A stretch of 64,000 nt of DNA. Source: Demequina sp. NBRC 110056 (GTDB lineage: Bacteria; Actinomycetota; Actinomycetes; Actinomycetales; Demequinaceae). The translations under genes were made by a program, and so were the position numbers. The notes beneath the pieces are model-generated. The model was given only the letters and a program-made list of their open reading frames with translations, was not told where the DNA came from and made no database searches. Within the stretch, counting starts at the first letter, position 1. Every line of letters starts with the position of its first letter. The stretch is from assembly GCF_002090155.1 (NCBI RefSeq), contig NZ_BBRM01000005.1, positions 310,001 through 374,000 of the forward strand, written 5' to 3'. This document shows, piece after piece, positions 43,701 to 54,100 of this stretch.

Positions 43701-44637
43701 CTCGCGCCGCGGCACGTTCGTGCAGCGCCACGCGGTGTTCCACGACCGCGCCACCGGCGCCGAGTGGGCGCCGCTGCGCTACCTCAGCGCTGACCAGGCT
43801 CCCCTGCACATCTACGACTCCTCGCTGTCGGAGTACGCGGTGCTGGGCTTCGAGTACGGCTACTCGGTCGAGCGCCCCGACGCGCTGACCCTGTGGGAGG
43901 CGCAGTTCGGCGACTTCGTCAACGGCGCGCAGACCATCATCGACGAGTTCATCTCGTCGGCCGAGCAGAAGTGGGGCCAGTCCTCCTCCGTCGTGCTGCT
44001 GCTGCCGCACGGCTTCGAGGGTCAGGGCCCCGACCACTCGTCGGCACGCGTCGAGCGCTTCCTCCAGCTGTGCGCCGAGGACAACATGATCGCGGCCATG
44101 CCGTCGACCCCGGCCAGCTACTTCCACCTGCTGCGCCGCCAGGCCTACGACCGCCCGCGCCGCCCGCTCATCGTGTTCACGCCCAAGTCGATGCTGCGCC
44201 TGCGCGCGGCGCAGTCGGACGTGGAGGACTTCACGACCGGGACCTTCCGTCCCGCGATCGGCGACGCCTCCGTGGACCCGGCTGGCGTCGAGCGCGTGCT
44301 GCTGTGCGCGGGCAAGGTCTACTACGACCTCGCCGCCGCCCGCGACAAGTCGGGCGACACGTCGACGGCCATCGTGCGCCTCGAGCAGCTGTACCCGCTG
44401 GACCACGAGGCGATCAACGAGGCCCTCGCGCCGTACGGCGACGTGCCGCTCACGTGGGTGCAGGAGGAGCCGCGCAACCAGGGCGCGTGGACCTACCTCG
44501 CGCACGCGCTGCCGCGGGTCGTCGGCCGCGACGTCGTGGGCGTCACGCGCACCGCATCGGCCTCGCCGGCCTCCGGCCTGTCCTCGCGTCACAAGGACGA
44601 GCAGGAGGACCTGGTGACGAGGGCGTTCTCGCGATGA
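40711..44637 (+). CDS. kgd: multifunctional 2-oxoglutarate decarboxylase/dehydrogenase E1 with succinyltransferase domain
   Basis: 1308 residues. Residues about 45-160 are a very Ala/Pro-rich linker. Residues about 175-425 are an E2-type acyltransferase core with catalytic His404 in TYDHRVIQG. From about 430, the thiamine-diphosphate E1 part: [17 protein letters not shown] (His630), [40 protein letters not shown], and the transketolase-like C-terminus ([26 protein letters not shown]). This gene replaces separate E1 and E2 of the oxoglutarate dehydrogenase complex in actinobacteria, in the TCA cycle. All motifs intact. A coupled small gene follows. Confidence 0.97.
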   Translation: MPSSTPLSPDAMSAKKASGPNVSTDTSAPDTDRTTVSKSAGAPSVASLILGNGAADSAPTSATPAAASAPAPEPSAATPAASASAPSSAASPAQPAAPAQPASTQAASAQAASAPAAPTPTPVAESQPAASQPSAPAMPAATASAPTPPVEPEADGESTATQPIATAQAPTAAYLQSHDHQMLSAKDVKHGVERLRGPAARVVTNMEASLAVPTATSVRTIPAKLLMDNRTVVNNHLARTRGGKVSFTHLIGYAIVESLTELPAMNVAYTQDEGKPAIVTPEHVNFGLAIDLDKGDGVRQLLVPNVKDADRMDFAKFWAAYEDIVRKARTGALQAGDFQGTTITLTNPGTIGTVHSVPRLMEGQGAIIGVGSMDYPAEYQGASEETVARLGISKVMTLTSTYDHRVIQGAQSGEFLALVHKKLLGLDGFWDRVFVALRVPYEPVRWVQDSATNEEAEAAKPARIAELIHAYRSRGHLMADVDPLSTRLRKHPDLDVQTHGLTLWDLDRHYATGGFGGQDRWKMREVLGRLRDAYCRTVGVEYMHIADRAQRAWLQERLEKGYTKPTRDEHLRVLRRLNAAEAFEAFLQTKYVGQKRFSLEGGESLIPLMDAMMGAAAVAGIQEVCIGMAHRGRLNVLANLAGKSYSQIFSEFDGTAVPGSVQGSGDVKYHLGTEGTFTAETGETTNVYLAANPSHLEAVNPVLEGIVRAKLDQLGADPATDGFPVLPVLIHGDAAFAGQGVVMETLNLAGLRGYATGGTVHVIINNQVGFTTGPGDSRSTRYCTDLAKGYQIPIFHVNGDDPEACVRAARLAFEYREAFGRDVIVDMVCYRRRGHNEGDDPSMTQPRMYDLIEAKRSVRHLYTEALIRRGDITEDEAEAVSQDYLAQLERVFIETREGFTGTDTESISGLELPSSQSSDAGVMVGWQTAATPAHVERVGRAHTRPPQGFAVHPKLEKLLERRDAMTRDGGIDWGYGEVLAFGTLLQEGVPIRMSGQDSRRGTFVQRHAVFHDRATGAEWAPLRYLSADQAPLHIYDSSLSEYAVLGFEYGYSVERPDALTLWEAQFGDFVNGAQTIIDEFISSAEQKWGQSSSVVLLLPHGFEGQGPDHSSARVERFLQLCAEDNMIAAMPSTPASYFHLLRRQAYDRPRRPLIVFTPKSMLRLRAAQSDVEDFTTGTFRPAIGDASVDPAGVERVLLCAGKVYYDLAAARDKSGDTSTAIVRLEQLYPLDHEAINEALAPYGDVPLTWVQEEPRNQGAWTYLAHALPRVVGRDVVGVTRTASASPASGLSSRHKDEQEDLVTRAFSR

Positions 44638-45233
44638 GGAACGTGTTCTTTGTGGGCGACGAGCTCGTCGCCGGCCACGGAGACCCCAAGGCGCTGGGCT
44701 GGGCCGGCCGCGTGGTCGCCCGCACCCTGCCCGTGGGACCGGACCTGCGCTTCCACACCCTCGCCGTGCCCGGCGAGAGCACCGGCGAGCTCGCGAGCCG
44801 CTGGGACGACGAGGCGCTGCGCCGCCGCGGATCGTCCGAGGAGGCGACCGGCCCCGATCACGTCGTGTTCGCGATCGGCCGGCACGACGTCGCCCGCAAG
44901 GTGTCCCCCACGATGACCCGGCTGCACCTGGCCAACACGCTCGACCGCGCCTCGGCGCTCGGGATGAAGGCCATGGTCGTCGGACCCCCGCCCGTCGCGG
45001 TCGAGGACCGCCGGGCACTCGGTGAGTACGCGGCGCTGTGCGAGGAGGCCGCCGCCCGCCGCGACGTCCCCTACGTCGACATGTACGGGCCGCTGGTGCG
45101 TCACGACCAGTGGGCCACGGACATGGACACCGGCGGCGGCGCGCTGCCGCTCCAGGCCGGCTACGGCCTCATGGCGTGGCTCGTGCTGCACTCGCAGTGG
45201 CACTCCTGGCTCGGGTTGCCCGAGCAGGACTGA
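44634..45233 (+). CDS. SGNH/GDSL-like protein with altered active site
   Basis: 199 residues, ATGA overlap with kgd. The fold's blocks are recognisable: [12 protein letters not shown] at residues 6-17, [29 protein letters not shown]. The nucleophile serine of GDSL is glutamate (Glu10), and the C-terminal block that normally holds Asp-x-x-His reads [14 protein letters not shown] with no histidine. It may therefore bind without hydrolysing, or use other chemistry. Coupling to kgd suggests a metabolic link, which I cannot specify. Confidence 0.75.
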   Translation: MRNVFFVGDELVAGHGDPKALGWAGRVVARTLPVGPDLRFHTLAVPGESTGELASRWDDEALRRRGSSEEATGPDHVVFAIGRHDVARKVSPTMTRLHLANTLDRASALGMKAMVVGPPPVAVEDRRALGEYAALCEEAAARRDVPYVDMYGPLVRHDQWATDMDTGGGALPLQAGYGLMAWLVLHSQWHSWLGLPEQD

Positions 45234-45292
45234 CCGCTTCGCCGGCGGCCTGAAGGAGCGCGCGCTGCGCGTCTCGCCGTCGGCGCACGTCA

Positions 45293-45316
45293 CCGCACGG
45301 CACGCGTGCCGTGCGG
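45293..45316. terminator. palindromic terminator between convergent genes
   Basis: CCGCACGGCAC (45293-45303) and GTGCCGTGCGG (45306-45316) form an 11-bp stem with a 2-nt centre, making a perfect 24-bp palindrome 60 nt after the SGNH gene and 20 nt after pilT. Confidence 0.65.
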
Positions 45317-45335
45317 CAGGACCGCGGCGAGCGGG

Positions 45336-46424
<1,089 letters not shown>

Positions 46425-46553
46425 GGAACCTCCATCGGCACAGAACAGGTCGATCTTGAGGGAGCGTAATGCCCGTGGCGACCAGGTGGAGAGGGAGTGT
46501 GGGAAGATAGACAGTCGTCTGTCGCAGCACCCGCGTGAGAAAGGGGGATCCCG

Positions 46554-46628
46554 ATGAGCAAGCGAGGCCGCAAGCGCAAGGCGCGTGCCAAGGGCGGAGC
46601 CAACCACGGCAAGCGTCCCAACGCCTGA
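46554..46628 (+). CDS. 50S ribosomal protein bL37 (24 residues)
   Basis: MSKRGRKRKARAKG followed by GANHGKRPNA: a 24-residue, very basic peptide with the ANHGKRPN ending of the actinobacterial large-subunit protein bL37. AAGGGGG lies 6 nt before the ATG. A 13-bp terminator hairpin follows. Divergent from pilT. A GACAG-TCGT-CTGTC hairpin (46510-46523) lies in the leader. Confidence 0.85.
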   Translation: MSKRGRKRKARAKGGANHGKRPNA

Positions 46629-46642
46629 GTGCGCATACGTCG

Positions 46643-46673
46643 AGGCCGCATCGGATCAGTTCCGATGCGGCCT
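46643..46673 (+). terminator. terminator after bL37
   Basis: AGGCCGCATCGGA (46643-46655) pairs exactly with TCCGATGCGGCCT (46661-46673) around a 5-nt loop, 15 nt after the bL37 stop. Confidence 0.8.
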
Positions 46674-46764
46674 TCGTCGTCTCCGGGGTCGTCCCGGTCA
46701 GGGGTCGCGAGCGACCACCGGGTGATCCGGTCTCCCGCGTCTCACCGCGGGCACCCTGAAGAGC

Positions 46765-47007
46765 TCAGACGCCTTCGCGCGCCGAGCGGATCGAGGCGAG
46801 GATCCGTTCACGAAGCTCCTCGGGCGCGGTGTCGCCACCGGTGCGCGCCGTGAGGTTCTTGATCTTCTCCTTGATCTTGTGCTCCGCCTCGCACGGCGGA
46901 CACGTCTTCAGGTGATCGCCGATGCGTCGAAGCTCGTCCTGCGGCAGCTCATCGTCGATGTATTCGAACAGTCGATCGAGGGCCTCCTCACACTCCCTTC
47001 CGGGCAT
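46765..47007 (-). CDS. rsrA: thiol-responsive anti-sigma factor, RsrA/RshA type
   Basis: 80 residues, GGGAGG before ATG. The zinc-binding pattern is His32-x3-Cys36-x2-Cys39 ([13 protein letters not shown]), with Cys6 near the N-terminus as a likely redox partner. RsrA binds SigR when reduced and lets go on disulfide formation. It overlaps the end of sigR by 20 bp, so the two are co-expressed. Confidence 0.9.
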   Translation of the reverse strand: MPGRECEEALDRLFEYIDDELPQDELRRIGDHLKTCPPCEAEHKIKEKIKNLTARTGGDTAPEELRERILASIRSAREGV

Positions 47008-47680
47008 GGCACACCTCCCCACTGTCCTTCGGTGCGGTCGGGCGCTTGTCGTAGACGCCGCGCTCGGCCGCATACTCTCTCAGCTTCTCGCGAAGCAGCT
47101 TGCGTCCCCGGTGCAGTCGTGACATGACGGTCCCCACCGGGGTGTCCATGATCTCGGCGATCTCCTTGTAGGCGAATCCCTCGACGTCGGACAGGTAGAC
47201 CGCCATGCGGAAGTCGTCGGGCAGCTCGGCGAGGGCCTGCTTGACCTCGTCGTCCCCGATGGTGTCGAGCGCCTCCTGCTCGGCCGATGCGAGGCCGGAG
47301 CTGGTGTGCTCGGCGGCCGCCGCGATCTGCCAGTCCTCGACCTGCTCGGCGTCGGACAGCTTGGGCTGGCGCTGCTTCTTGCGGTACGTGTTGATGAACG
47401 CGTTGGTCTGGATCCGGTACAGCCAAGCCTTGAGGTTGGTTCCCGGCTTGAACTTGTCCTGCGCGGCGAACGCCTTGGCGTACGTCTCCTGGACCAGGTC
47501 CTCGGCGTCCGAGCGGTGGCGCGTCATCCTCAGCGCTGCCGCGAAGAGCTGGTCCATGTAGGACAGCGCCTCGGTCTCGAAGTCCAGCTGAGCGTCGGTC
47601 ATGACGGGCGAGCCTACTCCAGCATCGGCTCCTGCCCCAGGGGCGGAGGCGCTCGTCGGGCGCGTCGCAGTCGCGGTCAT
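46988..47680 (-). CDS. sigR: ECF sigma factor SigR/SigH type
   Basis: 230 residues from ATG at 47680, or 204 from ATG at 47602. Region 2 is at [38 protein letters not shown] with the group-specific [22 protein letters not shown]; region 4 is [42 protein letters not shown]. It controls thioredoxin and mycothiol genes under disulfide stress. Both starts have a dedicated promoter: a SigR-type promoter for the long form and TAGGCT for the short form. The 26-residue extension is Ala/Gly-rich. Confidence 0.93.
   Translation of the reverse strand: MTATATRPTSASAPGAGADAGVGSPVMTDAQLDFETEALSYMDQLFAAALRMTRHRSDAEDLVQETYAKAFAAQDKFKPGTNLKAWLYRIQTNAFINTYRKKQRQPKLSDAEQVEDWQIAAAAEHTSSGLASAEQEALDTIGDDEVKQALAELPDDFRMAVYLSDVEGFAYKEIAEIMDTPVGTVMSRLHRGRKLLREKLREYAAERGVYDKRPTAPKDSGEVCHARKGV
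47611..47616 (-). promoter_or_regulatory. vegetative -10 box for the short SigR form
   Basis: Minus-strand TAGGCT lies 8 nt before the ATG at 47602, inside the coding sequence of the long form. No good -35 box seen. Confidence 0.45.
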
Positions 47681-47686
47681 GCCGCG

Positions 47687-47716
47687 AACAACGCCGTCGC
47701 CGCGGCCAGCATTCCC
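47687..47716 (-). promoter_or_regulatory. SigR-dependent autoregulatory promoter
   Basis: On the minus strand GGGAAT (plus 47711-47716), exactly 18 bp, then GTTGTT (plus 47687-47692). This matches the SigR/SigH consensus GGAAT-N18-GTT. The expected start falls at the ATG at 47680, so the long form would be translated from a leaderless message. Confidence 0.8.
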
Positions 47717-47810
47717 AGATCCGGACAGGCGCGTCCGGAGATTCTCGTCCTCCAGGACGATCGAGCTCGCCGTTGTGCGAAGAAGACCTTCCTCCAGGCG
47801 GCACGAGGAT

Positions 47811-47840
47811 GGCGCAGGGTGGCGCAGGGTGGCGCAGGAG
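47811..47840 (+). repeat. three tandem copies of a 10-bp unit
   Basis: GGCGCAGGGT occurs twice in a row, followed by GGCGCAGGAG, in the intergenic stretch before the DoxX-like gene. Too short to assign a role. Confidence 0.6.
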
Positions 47841-47903
47841 GACGCACAGGGCCGATGCGCTCTCCCCTGTGCCAGGCGTGCGCAAGTTGATAGCGTAGGA
47901 GGC

Positions 47904-48422
47904 ATGTTCCGACACCTCGCCAGGCCCCTGCTCGCCACGTGGTTCGTCTACGGCGGAGTCCAGTCCGTCCTCGAGCCCGAGAAGCGCGCCGAGCGCGCCG
48001 CTCCCGTCGTGGAGCCGCTGCTCAAGGAGGCGGGACTCGAGGACGTGAAGACGACGGACCTGGTCAAGGCGCACGGCGTCGCCACGGTCGCCGCCGCCAC
48101 CGTCCTGGCTCTGTCGCGCACGCCGCGCACTGCGGGCCTGGTGCTCGCCGGCCTCACGGCCGCCACGGTCGCGGCCGGGCGCCCGTTCTGGCTCGAGCAG
48201 GACGAGGAGAAGCGGGAGCAGCAGATGGAGCTGTTCCTCAAGAATGTCTCGCTGCTGGGCGGCACACTGCTCGCGGCGACCGCCGGGCACAGTCCTCGCC
48301 GCAAGGCACGCGCCAAGGCTGTCAAGGCCAAGGAGCAGGCCAAGGCCGAGGCGAAGAAGGGCGCGGCCGTCGTGAAGTCCGAGGCCCGTCACGCCAAGCG
48401 CGCCGTGAAGAAGCGCGCTTGA
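47904..48422 (+). CDS. DoxX-family membrane protein
   Basis: 172 residues with AGGAGG directly before the ATG. Helix 1 is [18 protein letters not shown], then [20 protein letters not shown] and following helices, as in DoxX proteins. The C-terminal 50 residues are a Lys/Ala-rich charged tail ([16 protein letters not shown]). DoxX proteins are linked to redox and thiol stress, which suits the neighbouring sigR. The stop overlaps aroA by 4 bp. Confidence 0.8.
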   Translation: MFRHLARPLLATWFVYGGVQSVLEPEKRAERAAPVVEPLLKEAGLEDVKTTDLVKAHGVATVAAATVLALSRTPRTAGLVLAGLTAATVAAGRPFWLEQDEEKREQQMELFLKNVSLLGGTLLAATAGHSPRRKARAKAVKAKEQAKAEAKKGAAVVKSEARHAKRAVKKRA

Positions 48423-49741
48423 GCGTCGCCGCGACGCACCCGATCGGCACCGGCCCAGGAGAGGTCTGGCCCGCACCGCTCGCGTCCGGCTCCCTCGACG
48501 CGACCGTCGAGGTCCCCGGCTCGAAGTCGCTCACCAATCGCTTCCTGGTGCTCGCGGCGTTGGCCGACGCGCCCGTCACCATCCGTGGAGGCCTGCGCTC
48601 TCGCGACAGCGCCCTGATGATGGCGGCGCTGCGCGGCATGAGCGTGGAGATCGACGATGCGGGCGCGGCCTGGCAGGTGACGCCCGCCTCCGTGCGCGGC
48701 GGCACCCACGTCGACTGCGGGCTTGCCGGCACCGTCATGCGCTTCGTGCCCCCGCTCGTGCTGCTCGCCGACGGTCCGGTCACGTTCGACGGAGACGAGG
48801 GCGCACGCGTGCGTCCCATGGGGCCGCTGCTCGACGCGTTGCGCGCGCTCGGCGCGACGGTCGACGACGAGGGCCGCGGGACGCTGCCCTTCACCGTCAC
48901 CCCTCCGGCCGCCGTCCCCGCCGAGGTCGACGTCGACTCCTCGGCGAGCTCGCAGTTCGTCACCGGGCTGCTGCTGGTCGCGCCGCGTCTGCCGCACGGG
49001 CTCACCATCCGCCACACGGGTGAGACGCTGCCGAGCCTGCCGCACATCGACATGACCTGCGAGACGCTGCGCGAGGCCGGAGTCCGGGTCGACCAGCCCG
49101 ACGAGCGGACGTGGGTGGTGCACCCCGGTTCCATCGCGCTGGGAGACGTGCGCGTCGAGCCCGACCTGTCGAACGCGGGCCCGTTCATCGCGGCGCCCCT
49201 CGTCGCGGGAGGCACCGTGCGCATCCCCGGGTGGCCGGCGAGCACGACGCAGCCGGGCGCGCTGTTCCCCGAGATCCTCGAGCGCATGGGCGCGACCTGC
49301 GCGCTCGACGGAGACGTGCTCAGCGTGACCGCTCCTGGCCTCGCCGACGGCGGCATCGATGCGATCGACGCGGACCTGTCGCCCGCCGGAGAGATCACCC
49401 CCACCATCGCGGCGCTGTGCGCGCTGGCGACCGGGGCGAGCAGCCTCACCGGCATCGGCCACCTGCGCGGACACGAGACCGATCGTCTCGCCGCGATCAC
49501 CGCCGAGGTCGAGCGCGTGGGCGGCGCCTGCGAGGCGGCCGACGAGTCGCTGACGTTCGGCGGCCTTCCCGAAGGCGGGCTGAACGCCGCGGTCATGGAG
49601 ACCTATCACGATCACCGGATGGCGACCTTCGCGGCGATCATCGGCCTGGCCGTGCCGGGCGTCGAGATCCTCGACGTGGGCACCACCTCGAAGACCATGC
49701 CGGACTTCCCTGCCATGTGGAAGGCGATGCTCGGCGCGTGA
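48419..49741 (+). CDS. aroA: 3-phosphoshikimate 1-carboxyvinyltransferase (EPSP synthase)
   Basis: 440 residues from the TTG at 48419, which overlaps the DoxX stop (TTGA); no ATG or GTG lies near. GSKSLTNRFLVLAAL (phosphate and PEP contacts), CGLAGTVMRF, GDEGARVRPMGPLLDALRALG and HDHRMATFAAIIGL are the family signatures. Sixth step of the shikimate pathway. Translationally coupled to both neighbours. Confidence 0.95.
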   Translation: MSVAATHPIGTGPGEVWPAPLASGSLDATVEVPGSKSLTNRFLVLAALADAPVTIRGGLRSRDSALMMAALRGMSVEIDDAGAAWQVTPASVRGGTHVDCGLAGTVMRFVPPLVLLADGPVTFDGDEGARVRPMGPLLDALRALGATVDDEGRGTLPFTVTPPAAVPAEVDVDSSASSQFVTGLLLVAPRLPHGLTIRHTGETLPSLPHIDMTCETLREAGVRVDQPDERTWVVHPGSIALGDVRVEPDLSNAGPFIAAPLVAGGTVRIPGWPASTTQPGALFPEILERMGATCALDGDVLSVTAPGLADGGIDAIDADLSPAGEITPTIAALCALATGASSLTGIGHLRGHETDRLAAITAEVERVGGACEAADESLTFGGLPEGGLNAAVMETYHDHRMATFAAIIGLAVPGVEILDVGTTSKTMPDFPAMWKAMLGA

Positions 49742-50754
49742 GGCGCGAGTACGACGAGTCCGACGCGCGGGTGCGACCCAACCGGCGCGGCTCCCGGCCG
49801 CGCTCCAAGCGCCGTCCCGCGCACGAGGACGCGGTGCCCGGCACCATCGTCGGCGTGGACCGCGGCAGGCTCACCGTGCACCTGGAAGCCGACGGCACCG
49901 AGGTGATCGCGGTCAAGGCGCGCGAGCTCGGCAGGCGCGGCCTCGTCGTCGGCGACCGCGTCGCGCTGGTGGGCGACGTGACGGGCGCCGAGGGCTCGCT
50001 CGCGCGCATCGTGCGCCGCGAGGAGCGCGCGACCGAGCTGCGCCGCACCGCCGACGACGCCGACCCCACCGAGCGCGTGGTCGTCGCGAACGCGCACCAG
50101 CTCGGCATCGTCACGGCGCTCGCCGACCCCGAGCCCAACCCGCGGATGATCGATCGGTGCCTGGTGGCGGCCTTCGACGCCGGCATGGACGCCCTGCTTG
50201 TGCTCACCAAGGCGGACCTCGCAAGCGCCGATGCGCTGGCGGCGGCGTACGCACCCTTGGGTGTGGAGGTGGTCGCCACCACGATGCGACGGGAGGGCGA
50301 CGAGCGCACGATCGAGGGCCTCGAGGCGGTGCGCGAGCGGCTCGCCGACCGCACGACCGTGCTCGTCGGCTACTCGGGCGTGGGCAAGTCGACTCTCGTC
50401 AACGCGCTCGTGCCTGATGCCGGCCGCGCGACCGGGGTCGTCAACGACGTGACCGGCCGCGGGCGCCACACCTCGACCTCCGCGGTCGCGCTCGAGTTGC
50501 CGTTCGGCGGGCGCATCATCGACACCCCTGGTGTCCGGTCATTCGGCCTCGCACACGTCGACCCCGAGCACTTCATCGCGGCGTTCCCCGACGTGGCCGA
50601 GGCTGCGGCCGAGCGGTGCCCACGTGGGTGCACCCACGAGTCCGCCGAGGCCGGCTGCGAGCTCGACGCGTGGGCTTCGACGCCCGACCAGCGCGCGCGG
50701 GTGGACTCGATCCGGCGGCTGCTCGCGAGCCGCGCGCAGGCCGACACGTACTGA
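49738..50754 (+). CDS. rsgA: ribosome small-subunit-dependent GTPase A
   Basis: 338 residues from GTG overlapping the aroA stop. Basic N-terminus, OB-fold at about 30-110, then a circularly permuted GTPase with order G4 (LVLTKADL), G1 (GYSGVGKSTLVNAL), G3 (DTPGVRSF), and a zinc finger CPRGCTHESAEAGC. A late 30S assembly factor. It is followed by 350 bp of repeats. Confidence 0.95.
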   Translation: MRREYDESDARVRPNRRGSRPRSKRRPAHEDAVPGTIVGVDRGRLTVHLEADGTEVIAVKARELGRRGLVVGDRVALVGDVTGAEGSLARIVRREERATELRRTADDADPTERVVVANAHQLGIVTALADPEPNPRMIDRCLVAAFDAGMDALLVLTKADLASADALAAAYAPLGVEVVATTMRREGDERTIEGLEAVRERLADRTTVLVGYSGVGKSTLVNALVPDAGRATGVVNDVTGRGRHTSTSAVALELPFGGRIIDTPGVRSFGLAHVDPEHFIAAFPDVAEAAAERCPRGCTHESAEAGCELDAWASTPDQRARVDSIRRLLASRAQADTY

Positions 50755-50782
50755 GCCCAGCCCGCGCATGAGCACGCGCCCC

Positions 50783-50890
50783 GCGTACCGCTCAACACAC
50801 GGCCGGGACGCCTGGGGCAGATGGTGACTATGTGCCGTCACACCGGTCTCAGGAGTCGCACCTGCACCGGGTGTGTGTTGAGCGGTACGC
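50783..50890. repeat. 108-nt inverted repeat with 18-bp perfect arms
   Basis: GCGTACCGCTCAACACAC (50783-50800) is the exact complement of GTGTGTTGAGCGGTACGC (50873-50890). The 72-nt interior has a further GGTGAC/GTCACACC stem. It could be a structured RNA, a recombination-type hairpin or a REP-like element. No reading frame of note. It lies 29 nt after rsgA. Confidence 0.8.
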
Positions 50891-51066
50891 GCCGGCCGCG
50901 CTGTGGGAGGCCCACCCGGCCCGCGCATCGGCGCTCTCCCGGCCGTATCGTCGCCACCCACACTTCGCGGGCCCGTCAGTCGCGACGTCACCCATGAGAC
51001 GTCCGGACTGACGCTCGACCGTGCGCCAGTCCGGACGACACGCGCCGGTCGCGCTGTGGGAGGCCC
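50889..51066 (+). repeat. direct repeat, two 25-bp copies 153 bp apart
   Basis: Copies at 50889-50913 and 51042-51066 match at 24 of 25 positions; both contain GCGCTGTGGGAGGCCC. Each copy follows the right arm of a different inverted repeat, so the region looks like two related units in tandem. Confidence 0.75.
50975..51037. repeat. overlapping inverted repeats in the rsgA-PL9 gap
   Basis: CGTCCGGACTG (51000-51010) pairs with CAGTCCGGACG (51027-51037). An alternative partner of the left arm, GTCAGTCGCGACGTC (50975-50989), pairs with GACGTCCGGACTGAC (50998-51012) at 12 of 15 positions. The two folds exclude each other. Confidence 0.65.
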
Positions 51067-51091
51067 GGCCATCTCGGGCCTCCCACAGCGC
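51051..51091. terminator. 17-bp terminator hairpin before the PL9 stop
   Basis: GCGCTGTGGGAGGCCCG (51051-51067) pairs exactly with CGGGCCTCCCACAGCGC (51075-51091) around 7 nt, 14 nt beyond the end of the minus-strand PL9 gene. Its left arm lies within the second copy of the direct repeat. Confidence 0.85.
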
Positions 51092-51105
51092 GCGCCTGGT
51101 GCCGC

Positions 51106-54100
51106 TCAGGCGCAGGCGCCCTGCGACTCCCACGGACCCCAGACCGAGTCGCCGGGCTCCTGCGAGCGGGTCCACCACAGCGCGCGGTGGTTCGCGCCGT
51201 CGTGAGAGACCACGTCGCCGTGGCGGTAGACGGTGCCCGCACTCCACGGCGCAGCGCACTCGGCGGTGGCAGGCCCGGCCGGCGCCTCGCCGAGCTCGGT
51301 CCACGGGCCCCACGGGGAGTCCGAGGGCGCCCAGCCGCGGGTCCACCACCGCGCCTCGTAGACGAGACCGTCGTGCTGGACCACGTCGCCGCGCTGGTAG
51401 ATGGCCGTCGCCAGCCACGCCTGAGGCCCGGCAGGCTCCGGCAGCACCTCGATGACGTTCGGATCCTCGACCGCCTGGAGACGACCGCCGACATCGGCCG
51501 GCGCGACGCCAGTCAGCTCGTAGAGGCCGTGCATCTCGACGGAGCCGTCCGCCGCGATCTCCGGGGTGATCGAGGCGAAGTCCGTCGTGACGAACCACTC
51601 CGCGGTCACCTCGACCGGCCGACCGTCAGCGGGGTTGGACGTGGCGCCGTCGAAGTAGTTCGTCGGCGACGCCAGCAGCGAGGTGTCGGCCTGCTTGAGG
51701 CCGAGCGCATCGCTGTCGGGGTTGCGCCACGACAGGACTCCGCTGGCCTCGTAGTCCGTCGCGGGCGCGTTGGACTCGAGCCGCACGCCGCGGCCGTTGT
51801 CGACCGTGGTGACGCCGTCGAGCCGCACGTCGGGGCCCGAGTTGGACGTCACGCCCGTGGCGAGGTTGCCGTACGAGATCGAGTCCTTGAGCAGGTGATC
51901 GCCGGGCTGCGACTCGCCGCCCAGCTTGAACCCGTTGCCCTCGCCGGTGCGTGACGGGTCCTCGCTGAGGAAGCCGTTCTCGTACGCGACCGAGCTCTCG
52001 ATCACCACCGTGCCGATCGGGCCGGTCGTGGACCTCGCGTACAGGTCCCAGCCGTCGTCGATGTTGTGGTGAGCGATGTTGTGGCGGAACACGTTGCCCT
52101 CGCCGACGGTGAGCTTGGCGGCGAAGCCGTCCGCGTCGTTGCCGCTCGGGTCCGCGTTGTGGTGCGACTCCGAGGACACGACGAGATTGTGCGACGGCCA
52201 CATCGACGGCGGCTCCGTGGACGCACCCGAGATCTGGATGCCGGTGTCCTGGTTGTGATGGGACTCGACGCGCTCGACGACGTTGTGGTGCCCCTGCACG
52301 AGCATCGGCTTGGACACCGGCTGGGCGCCGGTGATCTCCAGGTTGTACACGTGCCACCAGTCTCCGCGGAGGTGGATGCCACCACCCTCGGAGTCGGTCA
52401 GGTCGAGCACCGCACGGGCGCCGGGCTCGGACATGAGCGTGATGGGCGCATCCTCGGTGCCGTCGTGGCCGCGCCCGACCACGATGGCGCGGTCCGGCGT
52501 GTAGGTGCCGTCCACGAGCACGATCTGCTGGCCGGGCTGCGCGTACGCCACCCCGGTGTGCAGGTCGAGCGGGTTGCCGCGGGTGCCGTCGCCGTCGGGG
52601 GTGCCGTCGGGCGCGACCCAGAGCGACTGCCCCGGCGCGCCGAACGAGTCCACGGTGATGACGACCTCGACGTCGACCGGATCCAGCGACTCGAGCTCCT
52701 CGAACTCGCCCAGCTGCGGCTGGTCGGGCCCCGGGGTCGCGCGGGCGATGAAGGTGTTGGCTCCCGGCGCGAGGGCGACCGTGCCCTCGGCGGACTGACC
52801 CGGCGTGAGCGCGAGGCCGTCGACCAGCACGTCGCCCGCGGAGGACAGGATCTGGCCCGTGCCGTGGAAGTCGGCCACCAGCGGAATCGCGATCTCGCTC
52901 GCCGACGACGTCGACGTGACGTCCACCGCGAGGGACGTGGGCACGTACTCCGTGGGCGGGTCCTGCGCCTCCTCGTCGTCATCCGGATGGATGGTGGTGA
53001 ACTCCCAGTCCGTCACCGTCACGGCGATCTTGCGCGCGACGGCGAGACCCACGTAGAACGCATCCTCGTTCTGCACCAGCAGCATGTCGGGGTTGTACTC
53101 GATCACCTCGATGTCGTCCGATCCCTCGCGGTGCCAGATGGCGTGGAAGCCGGTGTTCGACCGGCGCAGCGAGAAGTCGTAGACGTCGCCCTGCACGAAC
53201 TTGCGAGACGAGCCGGCCTCCGTGCGGAAGGTCGAGTCGAACTCCTCGGACGCGCTGTCGTCGCGCACGCCGTCGGGGGCGTTGGTGCTGCCGCTGTAGC
53301 CGGTCACGAAGCGCGCGCCCGGGGTGCCGTTCACCACCTCGGGGGTGGCGTCGTAGTACCGGGTCACGACCGCGCCCGCGGAGTTGAAGTAGCGGTGCGG
53401 CGAGGACGCGGTGACCACGTCGTCGATCGCGATGACGCCGAAGCCGGACTGGTTGTCCGCCGCGGAGTCGTCGGTGACCTCGAACGTCGCGCGCAGCGTG
53501 AAGTTCTCGTTCTCCGGGTCGACCTCGGTGAAGAAGTAGAGGAAGCCGTCCTCGGAGGTCGCGATCTTGGTGCTGGAGCCCGTCGCGTCGAACGCGATGG
53601 TGCCGTCGTCGCCGACGGTGATGCGCTCCTCGCCGAGCCCCGAGGCGTTGGAGCCGACCTCGGCGACCTGCCATCGCTCGACGGCGGTGGCGACCTCGAC
53701 GACGGTCGCGGGTCCAGCGGTGGAGTCCGCTCCGCGGTGCGCGACGACGCGCACCTGGTAGGTCGCGCCGGGGGTGAGGCCCGTCAGGTCCGCCGCGGTG
53801 CCTGCCACATCGGCGACGGCCGGCTCGAAGGGGGCGCCACCCTGGATGGTCTCGACCGAGTAGGTCTCCGCCTCGGCGACCGCGCCCCACTCGAGGGTCA
53901 CGGTCGCGCTGCCGTTCGCGACGGCGGTCGTGAGGGCTCCGGTGACCTCGGGCGCGCCGAGCGGCAACGCGAAGCCACTGAGCGCGGCGGGCTCGGAGGT
54001 GAGCGCGGCGGCCTCCCCGGACCGAGTGAGCGACACCTCGACCGTGTAGTCACCCGAGGCCGGAGGCGTGAGGCCGATGGTGCCGGTGGCGCCGTCGGTC

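Noticed and set aside
40699..45018. A 1439-codon open frame on the minus strand opposite kgd
   Set aside because: It mirrors the third-position GC pattern of kgd, has His/Arg/Gly-rich low-complexity protein and no domain motif. It is a shadow of a GC-rich gene.
47811..47840. Tandem 10-bp repeats as a CRISPR or iteron array
   Set aside because: Only three copies with no spacers, and no cas or replication gene.
50849..51598. Open frame running from the repeat region into the PL9 gene
   Set aside because: It crosses the terminator and inverted repeats, and its protein has no recognisable feature.
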